DNA of 64,000 nt from Alphaproteobacteria bacterium. Its GTDB lineage: Bacteria; Pseudomonadota; Alphaproteobacteria; CASFRQ01; SAAU01. The translations under genes and the position numbers were made by a program. The notes beneath the pieces were generated by a model. That model saw only the letters and a program-made list of their open reading frames with translations. It ran no database searches and was not told where the DNA came from. The stretch is from assembly GCA_009929265.1 (NCBI GenBank), contig SAAU01000004.1:91561-155560 (forward strand). Direction: 5' to 3'. Shown one piece after another: positions 8,594 through 16,869 of this stretch (within the stretch, counting starts at the first letter, position 1; each line of letters opens with the position of its first letter).

Positions 8594-9253
8594 ATGGCTG
8601 AAACAAATCATATAAAAAGGTTAAACAAAATTCCCTCTATTCGAAGGCTTCCCCGTTATTTGAAGTGTTTGAATGACTTTGAAAAGCAAGGGCGTGATGT
8701 TGTCTCTTCAACCGAACTTTCTTCGACTTTGAAATGGCTCCCTATTGTGGTGAAAAAGGATTTGCAAATTGTCACCCCCCCCACGCAAAAAAGAACGGGA
8801 TATAAAGTCCATGGCACTATTTTAGCCATTGAACATTTTTTGGGTTGGAATCATCCTATGCCAACGATTTTAGTTGGGGTTGGTAATTTGGGAGCAGCTC
8901 TTTTAAATTACGGTAAATTTCAGGGATTGGAATTCAAAGCGGCCTTTGATGTTAAAAACGAAGGGCAAGATACCAATGCTGTCCCCTTTCATTTAATGAC
9001 GGATCTTCCTGATTTTCTTTCTAAACAAAAAATTGATGTTGCCGTCATTACAACCCCAGAGGATGTCGCTCAAGAGACGGCTAATCTTTTAATTTCTTTA
9101 GGAATTAAAGCCCTTTGGAATTTCACATCAAAACGAATTAGTGTGCCAGATGACGTTCTTTTACAACGGGAGGATTTATCCGCAGGGCTTGCCGAGCTTT
9201 GCGCCAAAATCCATCATATCAAAGGGGTTGAAGAAACTTCTTTAAGCGAATAA
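8594..9253 (+). CDS. rex: Rex-family redox-sensing transcriptional repressor
   Basis: Rex binds operators when NADH is low and leaves DNA when NADH/NAD rises, controlling fermentation and respiration genes. The N-terminal winged helix (about 10-70) has RRLPRYLKCL, VSSTELSSTL and VKKDLQ, matching the family pattern. The Rossmann domain contains GVGNLGAALLNY (about 96-107), a following acidic AFDV and the conserved ALWNFTSKRISVPDDV. Length (219) is normal. The TTPTxKRTGYKV region replaces the usual FGxxGxRGxGY. No Rex operator was found in the window. Rex is mainly known from Gram-positive and other anaerobic lineages, so its presence here may reflect transfer. Confidence 0.9.
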   Translation: MAETNHIKRLNKIPSIRRLPRYLKCLNDFEKQGRDVVSSTELSSTLKWLPIVVKKDLQIVTPPTQKRTGYKVHGTILAIEHFLGWNHPMPTILVGVGNLGAALLNYGKFQGLEFKAAFDVKNEGQDTNAVPFHLMTDLPDFLSKQKIDVAVITTPEDVAQETANLLISLGIKALWNFTSKRISVPDDVLLQREDLSAGLAELCAKIHHIKGVEETSLSE

Positions 9254-9258
9254 CACCC

Positions 9259-10002
9259 CTAACCCTTATGACGTTCTGACATTTCCTTTAAGGCGCGTGT
9301 GATGGCCCTTGTATCTTTTTCTGTGGCTAAATAGTGATTACTTCCTTTTAGAACCCAAATTTCAACATTTTCAGTTGTCAAAGCATCCTTAATTTCAAAA
9401 TCCTTTTTATAGGAAACCTGATCATCTTTATCCCCATGAATGAGAATAACATCCCCGTCATAGCGAATTTTATCTTGAAGCAAAAGGTGCTCACGCCCTT
9501 CTTCAAAAAGATGATATGTCCAGCAATATCCTTTTGTCTCTGCACTTGGACCAATAACTTTTTCTTCTTTAAGCCGTTCTTTATCTTCAGGTTTTAGGAT
9601 ATTCCAAACATCCTCTGTAAAATCGACCGCAGAACAAAGTCCAACAATTCCTTTAACCTTTTCAGGCCGTTGGATGGCCAAAAGTTCAACAATCCATCCC
9701 CCAAAGCTGCTCCCGACTAAAATCATATCTCCTTGAATTAAAGCGTCTGTAATTTCCAAAGCATCATTTAGATAATTTCCAACCGAAATATCAGCTGGAG
9801 TTCCGGAAGAATCTCCATGCCCTGTGGCATCAAAGCAAAAATAAGCATGTCCATTTTCACGACAAAACTCTTTCACGACTTTAGCCTTGTGCGCGTTTAA
9901 AGATGACATAAATCCATGACAATAAACAAATGTGGGCTTAGAACCTTCCTCATATTCATACGCAAGCGTTGTTCCGTCTTTTTTTGTAAAAAGACCTTTC
10001 AT
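9259..10002 (-). CDS. Alpha/beta-hydrolase
   Basis: A 247-residue serine hydrolase. The oxyanion segment YCHGFMSS (about 28-35), nucleophile elbow GSSFGG (about 97-102, Ser as nucleophile), an acid in the HGDKDDQ segment and the catalytic His in GSNHYLA are in the right order. No signal peptide is present, so it is cytosolic. It resembles the short carboxylesterase/palmitoyl-thioesterase-like hydrolases of alphaproteobacteria; the substrate is unknown. GAGGGGG precedes the ATG. It is convergent with rex, five bases apart. Confidence 0.85.
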   Translation of the reverse strand: MKGLFTKKDGTTLAYEYEEGSKPTFVYCHGFMSSLNAHKAKVVKEFCRENGHAYFCFDATGHGDSSGTPADISVGNYLNDALEITDALIQGDMILVGSSFGGWIVELLAIQRPEKVKGIVGLCSAVDFTEDVWNILKPEDKERLKEEKVIGPSAETKGYCWTYHLFEEGREHLLLQDKIRYDGDVILIHGDKDDQVSYKKDFEIKDALTTENVEIWVLKGSNHYLATEKDTRAITRALKEMSERHKG

Positions 10003-10020
10003 TTTATCCCCCTCTTAAAT

Positions 10021-10470
10021 CTAACTTTTTTGAATTCGATGAACGACACAGGTTCCTTGAAGTAAATCTTTTAATTCATAACAGAGCGTTTTTAAGGTTG
10101 TCAAATCCCCTTGAACCCCTACACGATAATACGTCTCATACGTATGATAGTAAGGCTCTTTTCTTTGAACGGCACAGCTATATTTTTTTAAAGATTTGAA
10201 AAAGAACAAGGCCTTTTCAGGGCTTGAAAAGGAGCCTAATTGAAGAAAATAATTTTCGCCTTTAAGCTTTTCTTTTGTTAAAAGAACCTTTTTTGCCCTT
10301 TCTTGAGGTACTATTTTTTCTTGCCCTATTTCCTTTTCAGAGGAAAAAACTCGAATGGGAAAAGAGGAAACTAAAACAGCATCTTCCTTTTTAGAAAGCG
10401 AAGAACAGGCCGCAAGCGTTCCAAGAACCCCTGCGATGATACATGCTGAAATTTTCCAAGAAAACGGCAT
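10021..10470 (-). CDS. SPOR-domain lipoprotein
   Basis: Starting at ATG 10470 gives 149 residues with a lipoprotein signal: hydrophobic ISACIIAGVLG followed by lipobox LAAC (Cys22). AAAGGG lies 6 bases before this ATG; a longer frame to 10542 would bury the signal. The C-terminal part (about 70-145) has the SPOR pattern: YFLQLGSFSSPEKALFFF, then YYRVGVQG. SPOR domains bind glycan strands lacking stem peptides at division sites. A role at the septum in the periplasm is therefore likely; the partner is unknown. It is divergent from comF. Confidence 0.82.
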   Translation of the reverse strand: MPFSWKISACIIAGVLGTLAACSSLSKKEDAVLVSSFPIRVFSSEKEIGQEKIVPQERAKKVLLTKEKLKGENYFLQLGSFSSPEKALFFFKSLKKYSCAVQRKEPYYHTYETYYRVGVQGDLTTLKTLCYELKDLLQGTCVVHRIQKS

Positions 10471-10543
10471 TTTTTCCCTTTCTTCTTCCTTTTGTTTAAG
10501 ATAGAATATCTTTTCATAAAAATCAAACAAAAAAGAAGACAAA

Positions 10544-11284
10544 ATGAAGATATCTTCCTCAATTTTAAGAAAAATTTTTGATTTTATTTTTCCCCCTTCT
10601 TGTCTAATTTGTCATAAAAAAGTTGAAGGGGATAATATGCTTTGCCCTGATTGCTTTAAAAAAATTCATTTTATCTGCTCTCCTGTGTGCCAAATATGCG
10701 GCACACCCTTAGATTATGAAGGAGTTTTTCTCTGTCCTTCTTGTCTTCAAAAGAAATTCTATTTTGAAAGAAATCTATCCGCTGTTGTTTATGATGCGGT
10801 TTCAAAAAAGCTTATTCTTCCTTTCAAACACCAAGATAAAATAGAGCTAACTTCCTTTATAGCCTCTGCCCTTTTACGCGCAGGGGAAGATCTTTTTCCT
10901 CTTGTTGATACACTTATCCCCGTTCCTATTCATAGGCGAAAAATGTTGAAACGGAAATATAATCAAGCCGCCCTTTTGGCTCAAATACTTTCAAAAAAAA
11001 CCCATAAAAAATATATGCCTTTGGGGTTAAAGAAAGATTTTTACGGACAAAGTCAGGGACATCTCAGTCCCAAAAAACGCTTTCAAAATGTAAAAAATTC
11101 TTTTAGTGTTCCGTCGGCTTCAAAAATAAAGGGAAAAAGCATCCTTCTTATTGATGATGTTTTCACAACGGGAGCCACCGTCAATGAATGCGCTAAAACG
11201 CTTAAAAAAGCAGGGGCAAAAAGCGTTTATGTTTTAACTTTCGCAAAAGTTTTGCCTTTTGAAGAGTCTTCTCTTCCTTCTTAA
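10544..11284 (+). CDS. comF: ComF-family phosphoribosyltransferase-like protein
   Basis: The N-terminus has paired zinc-type cysteines (CLIC, CPDC, CQICG, CPSC; about residues 18-67). The C-terminal half is a type I phosphoribosyltransferase fold with the PRPP loop ILLIDDVFTTGAT (about 203-215). ComF/GntX proteins are linked to DNA uptake in competent bacteria, although in many Gram-negatives the role is undefined. The 246-residue length is normal. A terminator follows the gene; the divergent neighbour is the SPOR lipoprotein. Confidence 0.92.
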   Translation: MKISSSILRKIFDFIFPPSCLICHKKVEGDNMLCPDCFKKIHFICSPVCQICGTPLDYEGVFLCPSCLQKKFYFERNLSAVVYDAVSKKLILPFKHQDKIELTSFIASALLRAGEDLFPLVDTLIPVPIHRRKMLKRKYNQAALLAQILSKKTHKKYMPLGLKKDFYGQSQGHLSPKKRFQNVKNSFSVPSASKIKGKSILLIDDVFTTGATVNECAKTLKKAGAKSVYVLTFAKVLPFEESSLPS

Positions 11285-11300
11285 AGCCCTTCCCTCTTTT

Positions 11301-11344
11301 TAAAAACAGACATAAAAACAGACATAAAAACAGGCATAAAAAAA
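11301..11344 (+). repeat. Short tandem repeat, 12-base unit
   Basis: A 12-base unit, ATAAAAACAGAC, is repeated about three times (one copy partial, the last two drifting) directly before the comF/ackA terminator. It looks like a replication-slippage tandem repeat with no coding function. Confidence 0.7.
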
Positions 11345-11366
11345 GAGGAGTTTCCCCCTCTTTTTT
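11339..11366. terminator. Bidirectional terminator between comF and ackA
   Basis: AAAAAAGAGG pairs perfectly with CCTCTTTTTT across an 8-base loop. The A and T tracts make it usable by both comF and the convergent ackA transcript. Confidence 0.85.
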
Positions 11367-11384
11367 CCATTTACTCTTTTTTAC

Positions 11385-12584
11385 TTAAAGAAATTTCAAT
11401 GTTTCGTGAGCAATTTCAAGCTCTTCATTTGTGCGAATAACATATACTTTTACTTTAGAAGTTGGTTTTGAAATTAAAGCCCATTCTTTTGGACGTTTAT
11501 CATTTTCTTCTAAATCAATTTCAATGCCAAGTTCTTCCAAGCCAGCTGTTGACAAACGACGCACGATTTCATCATTTTCCCCAATTCCAGCCGTAAAAAT
11601 AAGAGCATCGATTTTGCCCAATTCAGCAAAGTAAGCCCCAATGTATTTTTTAATGCGGTGACAAAGCATTTCCAAAGCTAATTTAGCTTTTTCGTTTCCT
11701 TTTTCAATCTCTGCATGAATATCGCGCATATCGGTATAGCCACAAATCCCTAAAAGTCCACTTTGCTTTGTCAGCATAACGTCAATCTCATCAATGGAAA
11801 GATTCTTATTTCTCATCACATATCCGATAATGGCAGGATCAATATCCCCACATCTAGAGCCCATCATCAACCCTTCCAACGGGGCAAGGCCCATTGATGT
11901 GTCAATACATTTTCCTTTTTGAATCGCATCTACAGAAGACCCATTTCCTAAATGAACCGTAATCATATTTAGGTTTTCATAAGGTTTTTCCATAATTTCT
12001 GCCGCCCGATGACTGACATATTTATGGCTTGTTCCGTGGAATCCATAGCGACGCACTTTAAGATCCTCGTATAAAGAATATGGCAAAGGATACATATAGG
12101 ATTTTGGAGGCATTGTCATGTGGAACGCGGTATCAAAAACCGTCACATGCGTTGCATGTGGGAAAAGTTGTTCGGCCACTTCAATCCCGACCAAATGCCC
12201 TGGATTATGGAGTGGAGCTAATGGAATCACATTTCTTAATTCTTTTTTAACTTCATCATCGACAACAACAGGTTCACTATAAGATCCCCCATGAACGATA
12301 CGATGCCCAACGCCATGAATTTCTTTGACATCAGAAATAACGCCTTCTGCTTTATCCGTCAGCATTTCGACAACTTTATACATCCCTTCCTTATGACTTG
12401 GGAAAGGCATTTCGATAACGATTTTCTTTTCATTTTCGGAATCTGGGAATTTTTTGTAGGAAATTTTCCCCATTTCAAGACCAATTCTTTCAACAAGACC
12501 AGAGCAAAGAACTTCCTCTGTATCCATATTGAAAAGTTGATATTTAATGGAAGAACTTCCTGAGTTGATAACTAAAATTTTCAT
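11385..12584 (-). CDS. ackA: Acetate kinase
   Basis: AckA converts acetyl phosphate and ADP to acetate and ATP, the substrate-level phosphorylation step of acetate fermentation. The ASKHA-fold signature at the N-terminus (ILVINSGSSSIKY), the RYGFHGTSHKYV segment, the phosphate loop HLGNGSS and the adenosine-side FTAGIGEN are all intact. The 399-residue length is normal. It lies 10 bases downstream of pta on the same strand and is clearly co-transcribed. It is cytosolic and shares acetyl phosphate with Pta. Confidence 0.98.
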   Translation of the reverse strand: MKILVINSGSSSIKYQLFNMDTEEVLCSGLVERIGLEMGKISYKKFPDSENEKKIVIEMPFPSHKEGMYKVVEMLTDKAEGVISDVKEIHGVGHRIVHGGSYSEPVVVDDEVKKELRNVIPLAPLHNPGHLVGIEVAEQLFPHATHVTVFDTAFHMTMPPKSYMYPLPYSLYEDLKVRRYGFHGTSHKYVSHRAAEIMEKPYENLNMITVHLGNGSSVDAIQKGKCIDTSMGLAPLEGLMMGSRCGDIDPAIIGYVMRNKNLSIDEIDVMLTKQSGLLGICGYTDMRDIHAEIEKGNEKAKLALEMLCHRIKKYIGAYFAELGKIDALIFTAGIGENDEIVRRLSTAGLEELGIEIDLEENDKRPKEWALISKPTSKVKVYVIRTNEELEIAHETLKFL

Positions 12585-12594
12585 AATTAAATCC

Positions 12595-14094
12595 TTATAT
12601 TAAACCCTTATCAAATTGAGCCGATACAGCCGTCACTGCAACCGTGTTAATGATATCAGGGATTGTACATCCGCGAGAAAGATCGTTGACCGGTTTTTTA
12701 AGTCCTTGCAAAATAGGACCCACCGCCAAACTTTCATCACTCGCCCGTTGAACAGCTTTATAAACTGTATTACCTGTATTTAAATCTGGAAAGATTAAAA
12801 CATTTACTTGTCCGGCCACATCGCTTTTTGGCATTTTCAAAGACGCCACCTTTGGCACCAAAGCCGCATCAAATTGCATCGGTCCATCGGCTTTCATTTC
12901 TGGAAATTTTTCCTTAAACAAAGCCACTGCTTCTTTGACAACATCCACATCAGGGCCCTTTCCAGAATCCCCTGTTGAATAGGAAATAAAGCCAATTTTT
13001 GGATTGATTCCAAAGGCCAAAGCGGTATCTGCCGCCCCCCTTGCAATATCAACAAGGTTTTCGCTTGTTGGATTGGGGTTCACCGCACAATCACAGAATA
13101 CTTTTAACGTTCCCTTAAAGCACATTAAAAACGCCCCTGAAACCAAACGCACGCCTTCTTTTGTTTTAACAACTTGAAGCGCAGGACGAATCGTATCTGC
13201 CGTTGTATGTTCGGCGCCAGAGACCATACCATCTGCATCCCCCGAATAAATCATCAAGGTCCCAAACATATTTTCATCCAAGACTGCCTCAAGCGCTTTT
13301 TCCTTGGTCATCCCCTTTTTTTCTCTCAATTCAAAAAGCTTTTGAGCATACTCTTCTTTTTTAGCAGAAAAATTCGGCTCAATAATCTCAACATCGCGCA
13401 AAAAACTTAAATCCAAATTTCTAATCTTTGAGACAATTTCATCTTTATTTCCAAGCAAAATAGGTTCTGCAATTTTGCGATAAGAAATTTCATTGGCCGC
13501 CTTTAAGACCCGTTCACACGTTCCCTCTGGCAACACAATCCGTTGAGGATGCGCCTTGGCTTTTGCAATTAAATTGTATTCAAACATTTTTGGAGTGATT
13601 TTCTTTTCCTTAAGATCTAACGCAAACGTCAACACGCTTTCCAATGTTTTTAGAGAGACAGAGCCCAAACATTCAATAGATCTATCTGCATACATTTTTG
13701 TTAAAAAATAAAGAGAAAGGGCTTCAGTTTCTTTGTCTTCTTCTTTAAAAACGAACGCCACAGGAAGGCATAAGTTATCGGCTAATACATAGTTTAGACG
13801 AAATTCAATTAACTCATTTAAGCTTTCAAACGGGGTGCCTTTAATGACAACAAAGTCACAGGCTTTTTCCATCTCTTTATAGCCTTCAATTACCGCTTCA
13901 ATAATTTTATTTTTATTGCCACGAGCGGCCATATCTTTTGCTTTTTCAAGGGAAAGCAAGCTATCTTCTTCCCGTCCAATGGGGGTGAAAATGCCCACTT
14001 TTTTTCCTTGTTTTTCCAAGAATTCTTTTGCTTTTACCGCAAGCGAATCAAGCATTGCCCCCCTTTCGGCTGCAATGAAATAAATCCCCTTCAT
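12595..14094 (-). CDS. pta: Phosphate acetyltransferase, intermediate-length form
   Basis: Pta makes acetyl phosphate from acetyl-CoA. The C-terminal catalytic domain (about 175-499) is complete, with RIVLPEGTCERVLKAA, the SGAEHTTADTIRPALQ segment, SYSTGDSGKGPD and NTVYKAVQR. The N-terminal 170 residues resemble the BioD-like P-loop domain of long Pta proteins (GIYFIAAERG...VGIFTPIG), but the nucleotide loop is degenerate and the DRTGG domain is missing. At 499 residues it falls between the short (about 330) and the E. coli long form (714). Operon with ackA. Confidence 0.95.
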   Translation of the reverse strand: MKGIYFIAAERGAMLDSLAVKAKEFLEKQGKKVGIFTPIGREEDSLLSLEKAKDMAARGNKNKIIEAVIEGYKEMEKACDFVVIKGTPFESLNELIEFRLNYVLADNLCLPVAFVFKEEDKETEALSLYFLTKMYADRSIECLGSVSLKTLESVLTFALDLKEKKITPKMFEYNLIAKAKAHPQRIVLPEGTCERVLKAANEISYRKIAEPILLGNKDEIVSKIRNLDLSFLRDVEIIEPNFSAKKEEYAQKLFELREKKGMTKEKALEAVLDENMFGTLMIYSGDADGMVSGAEHTTADTIRPALQVVKTKEGVRLVSGAFLMCFKGTLKVFCDCAVNPNPTSENLVDIARGAADTALAFGINPKIGFISYSTGDSGKGPDVDVVKEAVALFKEKFPEMKADGPMQFDAALVPKVASLKMPKSDVAGQVNVLIFPDLNTGNTVYKAVQRASDESLAVGPILQGLKKPVNDLSRGCTIPDIINTVAVTAVSAQFDKGLI

Positions 14095-14218
14095 TTTTTC
14101 TCCTTAAATGATTTGTATTTTTGGGCGTAGTTTAACTAAAACCCCGCTTAAAATCAATTTATTTTTACAAAAAAATGACACTTTTACGGTTTTTAAGATT
14201 TTGTTTGGAAAAGAGATT

Positions 14219-14584
14219 TTATTTTCGTTTTGGTGAAAAATATTCTTCTTTTAGCCATTCTTTTAAAGAAGGTTTAATCAGTTCAAAGAGCTCTTCTCCT
14301 GTTGGTATCTTTCCTTCTTCAAGCTTAGAAGAAACAGCCGGAGACATCCGCATTTGTTCGGTTAGCTCAAAAATTTCATCTTCCGAAAAAGAATAGTTTG
14401 AACTTTTATGGGGCAAAGGAAGCGAAAACGGTTTTCCATCTCCTACTCCTGTTTTATGGCTTAAAACCTTTTTAATTGAAGAAAGAACTTCCTCTAAAGT
14501 TTCATCTTCAGGTTCCCTTAGCTCATCAAATTCCTGTTCCAATCCATTTCCCCTTGGCTTTATTTGAATAGATTTTTGGATCAT
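14219..14584 (-). CDS. DUF2497/PopZ-family protein, short
   Basis: The N-terminal helix DETLEEVLSSIKKVLS matches the conserved opening of DUF2497/PopZ proteins, and the C-terminal EIFELTEQM and LFELIKPSLKEWLKEEY match the start of the C-terminal helices. The final helix of the family is absent: the protein stops at 121 residues with FSPKRK. PopZ organises cell poles in Caulobacter. Position directly after tolC is the usual alphaproteobacterial arrangement. The ATG at 14584 overlaps tolC by 59 bases; a TTG at 14542 with AAGGGGA upstream is an alternative start. Confidence 0.75.
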   Translation of the reverse strand: MIQKSIQIKPRGNGLEQEFDELREPEDETLEEVLSSIKKVLSHKTGVGDGKPFSLPLPHKSSNYSFSEDEIFELTEQMRMSPAVSSKLEEGKIPTGEELFELIKPSLKEWLKEEYFSPKRK

Positions 14585-15884
14585 AAGCTGTCACCTTTAG
14601 CTTTAAGGTTTTAGCAGATAAACGTCCAACAGCTTCTAGCAAAGAAACCTTTGCCACCGTTTCATTTCTTTTTGCTTTAACCAAGCTTACTCTCGTGTCT
14701 AAATATTCCTGTTCGGCATCCAAAACATCTAAAACCGTTCTTTGGCCGACATCTGCTTCTCGTCTCACCCCTTCAAGCGCTGATTTAGACGCTTTAATTT
14801 GGCTTTCTATCGCTTTTTCTGCCGCTTGAGTTGATTTTAACATCTCCCAGCTTTGGGTCACCCCTTCTTTGACAGCTTTTCTTGCTTTTTCGATTAAAAT
14901 TCTGGCTTGATTTGCTTTTTGTTTTGCTTCCCGAATTTTGGCATATTCGCCACCGCCTTGATATAATGGCACAGAAAGATTTGCCCCAACTTGCCAGTAA
15001 TCCATATCATCGTATCCTTGTGTCGTGTCCCATTTTCGACCAACAGAGGCAATCATATTAACAGAAGGCATTAGATCCCCCTTCATCATTTCAACTTGAT
15101 AAAGAGCAACTTTTTCTTGTTCCTTAGCCATTAAATAAGAAGGATTGTATTGGAAAGCAAGGCTTAATGCTTCGGCCTTTGACGTCGGTAAAAAAGCATC
15201 TAACTTTGTTTTTTCTTGAAGCTTGACAGGTAATTTTCCAACAACTCTTTGATAGGTAGCCCTCTTAACTTGAAGATCTCCTTCTGCCTCAATTCGTGAA
15301 GCCGTTGCGCGTTCCAATCTCGCTTCAGATTGGGCTAAATCTGTTTTTGTCAGTGTCCCGTATTTAAATTTATCTTTTGTTGATTTTAAATGCCGTCTCA
15401 AAACTTTTTCATTCTTGATTTGAAGATCCAAAACCGCTTCCGCTTCAACAACATCCATATATGAAATAGCCGCTTGGCTTAAAACGCTTTGTTCCACATT
15501 TAATAAGGAAGTATGCGCCAAACGAATAGCCCCTTTAGCTTGTTTAATTCCCGAAACTGTTTTAAATCCAGAAAATAAAGGTTGAATAACTTGAGCAGAA
15601 ATCCCCTTTGGTGTTTCTTTGCCTTTTAATAAAGAGTTGTTTTGAACCCTGACATTTTGATAGGCACTGTCAATTTCCCCTTCTAAAGAAATTTGAGGAC
15701 GCCATCCGGCTTGAGCTTGTGGCAAAAGTTCATCTTGTGCCCGAGCATTGGCGCGCTCTGCAAGTAAAACTGGATTGGTTTTATACGTCTCAGATAAAGC
15801 CTCTTCAAAAGACATTGAAAAAGCTGGCCCCGTTGAACCTATTAAAAGAAGCCCTGTCAATATAAGCAAGTTAGATTTTAACAT
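14526..15884 (-). CDS. tolC: TolC-family outer-membrane channel
   Basis: A 452-residue outer-membrane efflux/secretion channel. The signal peptide (about 1-23, ending GPAFS) leads into the family opening MSFEEALSETYKTNP. Two repeats of long helices follow (about 35-225 and 235-435), with the mid-protein NMIASVGRKWDTTQGYDD strand region and repeated coiled-coil helices such as ARKAVKEGVTQSWEML. TolC trimers link inner-membrane pumps or type I exporters to the outside; no pump genes are adjacent. The PopZ-like gene overlaps its 3' end. Confidence 0.95.
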   Translation of the reverse strand: MLKSNLLILTGLLLIGSTGPAFSMSFEEALSETYKTNPVLLAERANARAQDELLPQAQAGWRPQISLEGEIDSAYQNVRVQNNSLLKGKETPKGISAQVIQPLFSGFKTVSGIKQAKGAIRLAHTSLLNVEQSVLSQAAISYMDVVEAEAVLDLQIKNEKVLRRHLKSTKDKFKYGTLTKTDLAQSEARLERATASRIEAEGDLQVKRATYQRVVGKLPVKLQEKTKLDAFLPTSKAEALSLAFQYNPSYLMAKEQEKVALYQVEMMKGDLMPSVNMIASVGRKWDTTQGYDDMDYWQVGANLSVPLYQGGGEYAKIREAKQKANQARILIEKARKAVKEGVTQSWEMLKSTQAAEKAIESQIKASKSALEGVRREADVGQRTVLDVLDAEQEYLDTRVSLVKAKRNETVAKVSLLEAVGRLSAKTLKLKVTAYDPKIYSNKAKGKWIGTGI

Positions 15885-15918
15885 TTTCGTTCCTTAAAAA
15901 GATTAAAAATTTTCAGAA

Positions 15919-15947
15919 AGGATAACAAGTTTTTTAAAATTATACAA
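15919..15947 (-). promoter_or_regulatory. Probable tolC promoter
   Basis: On the minus strand, TTGTAT is followed after 17 bases by TATCCT, ending 35 bases before the tolC start codon. An alternative TATAAT -10 lies just upstream in the same AT-rich stretch. Confidence 0.4.
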
Positions 15948-15996
15948 GCATATAATTTTAATTTTTTTCTTTCTTTATCTTTAAATATTCCCCTTC

Positions 15997-16869
15997 TTAC
16001 TCTTTCTCTCTAGAGGGTAAAAGAGGGGGATCTTGTTTAAAAAGATTAGAATAATTTTGAAGCGATTTTTCAATTTCTTCTTTTAAAAAAGTGGAATCTT
16101 TTTGCATTTCAAGGGCAAATTGCTTTAATTTTTCCGCCTCTTCTGGGCAAGTTTTCTTTTTTGAAAAAGCAAAAAACAAGCTTTGAAAAACAAGCGGATT
16201 TTCTTCAATTTTAACCCTTTTTTCAAGAGCAAATCGAGCAATTTCAGCCTTTGCAAAATAGAATCCAGAAAAGATATAATCTATTTTCTTATCTAATAAA
16301 TCTTGAAAAAGCTCTTTTTCATCTTTGTAGGTTTTTAAGTTTAAATACGATAAATCACTTCGTATATTTTCAATAAATTCCTCATCTTGAAGAGCGACAC
16401 CCCCTAAAAGAGATTCCTTTTTAACTCTTTCGTTTGAAATAAAATTTTCTTTTAAAGAAATAAAAATATACGGATTTAAAAAATAAGCTGGATAAATAAA
16501 CTCAACCCCTTGTCTTAATTCTGATTTAAAAGGGATCAAAGGCACAAAATCAATATTCCCCTCAAATAAATTTTCTTCAAGTTCAATTAAGGGTAAATAT
16601 TTTGAAAAGCTATAAGACGTTTGTCCTATTTCTCCTTTTCCTTCTTTTTGTTTAAAAACAGATTTAAGAATCTCTTTAACCACCCCTTTTCTTTCATAAA
16701 GAATCGTTGTCCCGATTGTAGTTTTGTATTCAATTTTTTCGGTCCACATAAAAGGCGGATACTCTGGTAAAAAAGCCATGTTAATCCCTGAGCAGACTTC
16801 CCTAGCCATTCCTTGTGTTGAAAAAAGAAAGGTTAACAGTAAAAAAAGAGTTGTTTTTATTTTTTTCAC
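15997..16869 (-). CDS. Periplasmic binding-protein-like protein, next to a histidine kinase
   Basis: A 290-residue exported protein (signal peptide about 1-22, ending GMA) resembling family 3 solute-binding proteins. It shows an opening strand with FLPEYPPFMW, a FEGNIDFVPLIPF segment and hinge-crossing strands like YIFSGFYFAKAEIARF. No ABC transporter permease or ATPase gene is nearby. Its start codon directly abuts the stop of the histidine kinase upstream, so it is co-transcribed. A ligand-presenting partner for the kinase sensor domain is the likeliest role; this is inference. Confidence 0.72.
   Translation of the reverse strand: MKKIKTTLFLLLTFLFSTQGMAREVCSGINMAFLPEYPPFMWTEKIEYKTTIGTTILYERKGVVKEILKSVFKQKEGKGEIGQTSYSFSKYLPLIELEENLFEGNIDFVPLIPFKSELRQGVEFIYPAYFLNPYIFISLKENFISNERVKKESLLGGVALQDEEFIENIRSDLSYLNLKTYKDEKELFQDLLDKKIDYIFSGFYFAKAEIARFALEKRVKIEENPLVFQSLFFAFSKKKTCPEEAEKLKQFALEMQKDSTFLKEEIEKSLQNYSNLFKQDPPLLPSREKE

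Noticed and set aside
11301..11344. Possible CRISPR-like direct repeats
   Set aside because: The unit is 12 bases in pure tandem with no spacers and merges into a terminator; it is a slippage repeat.
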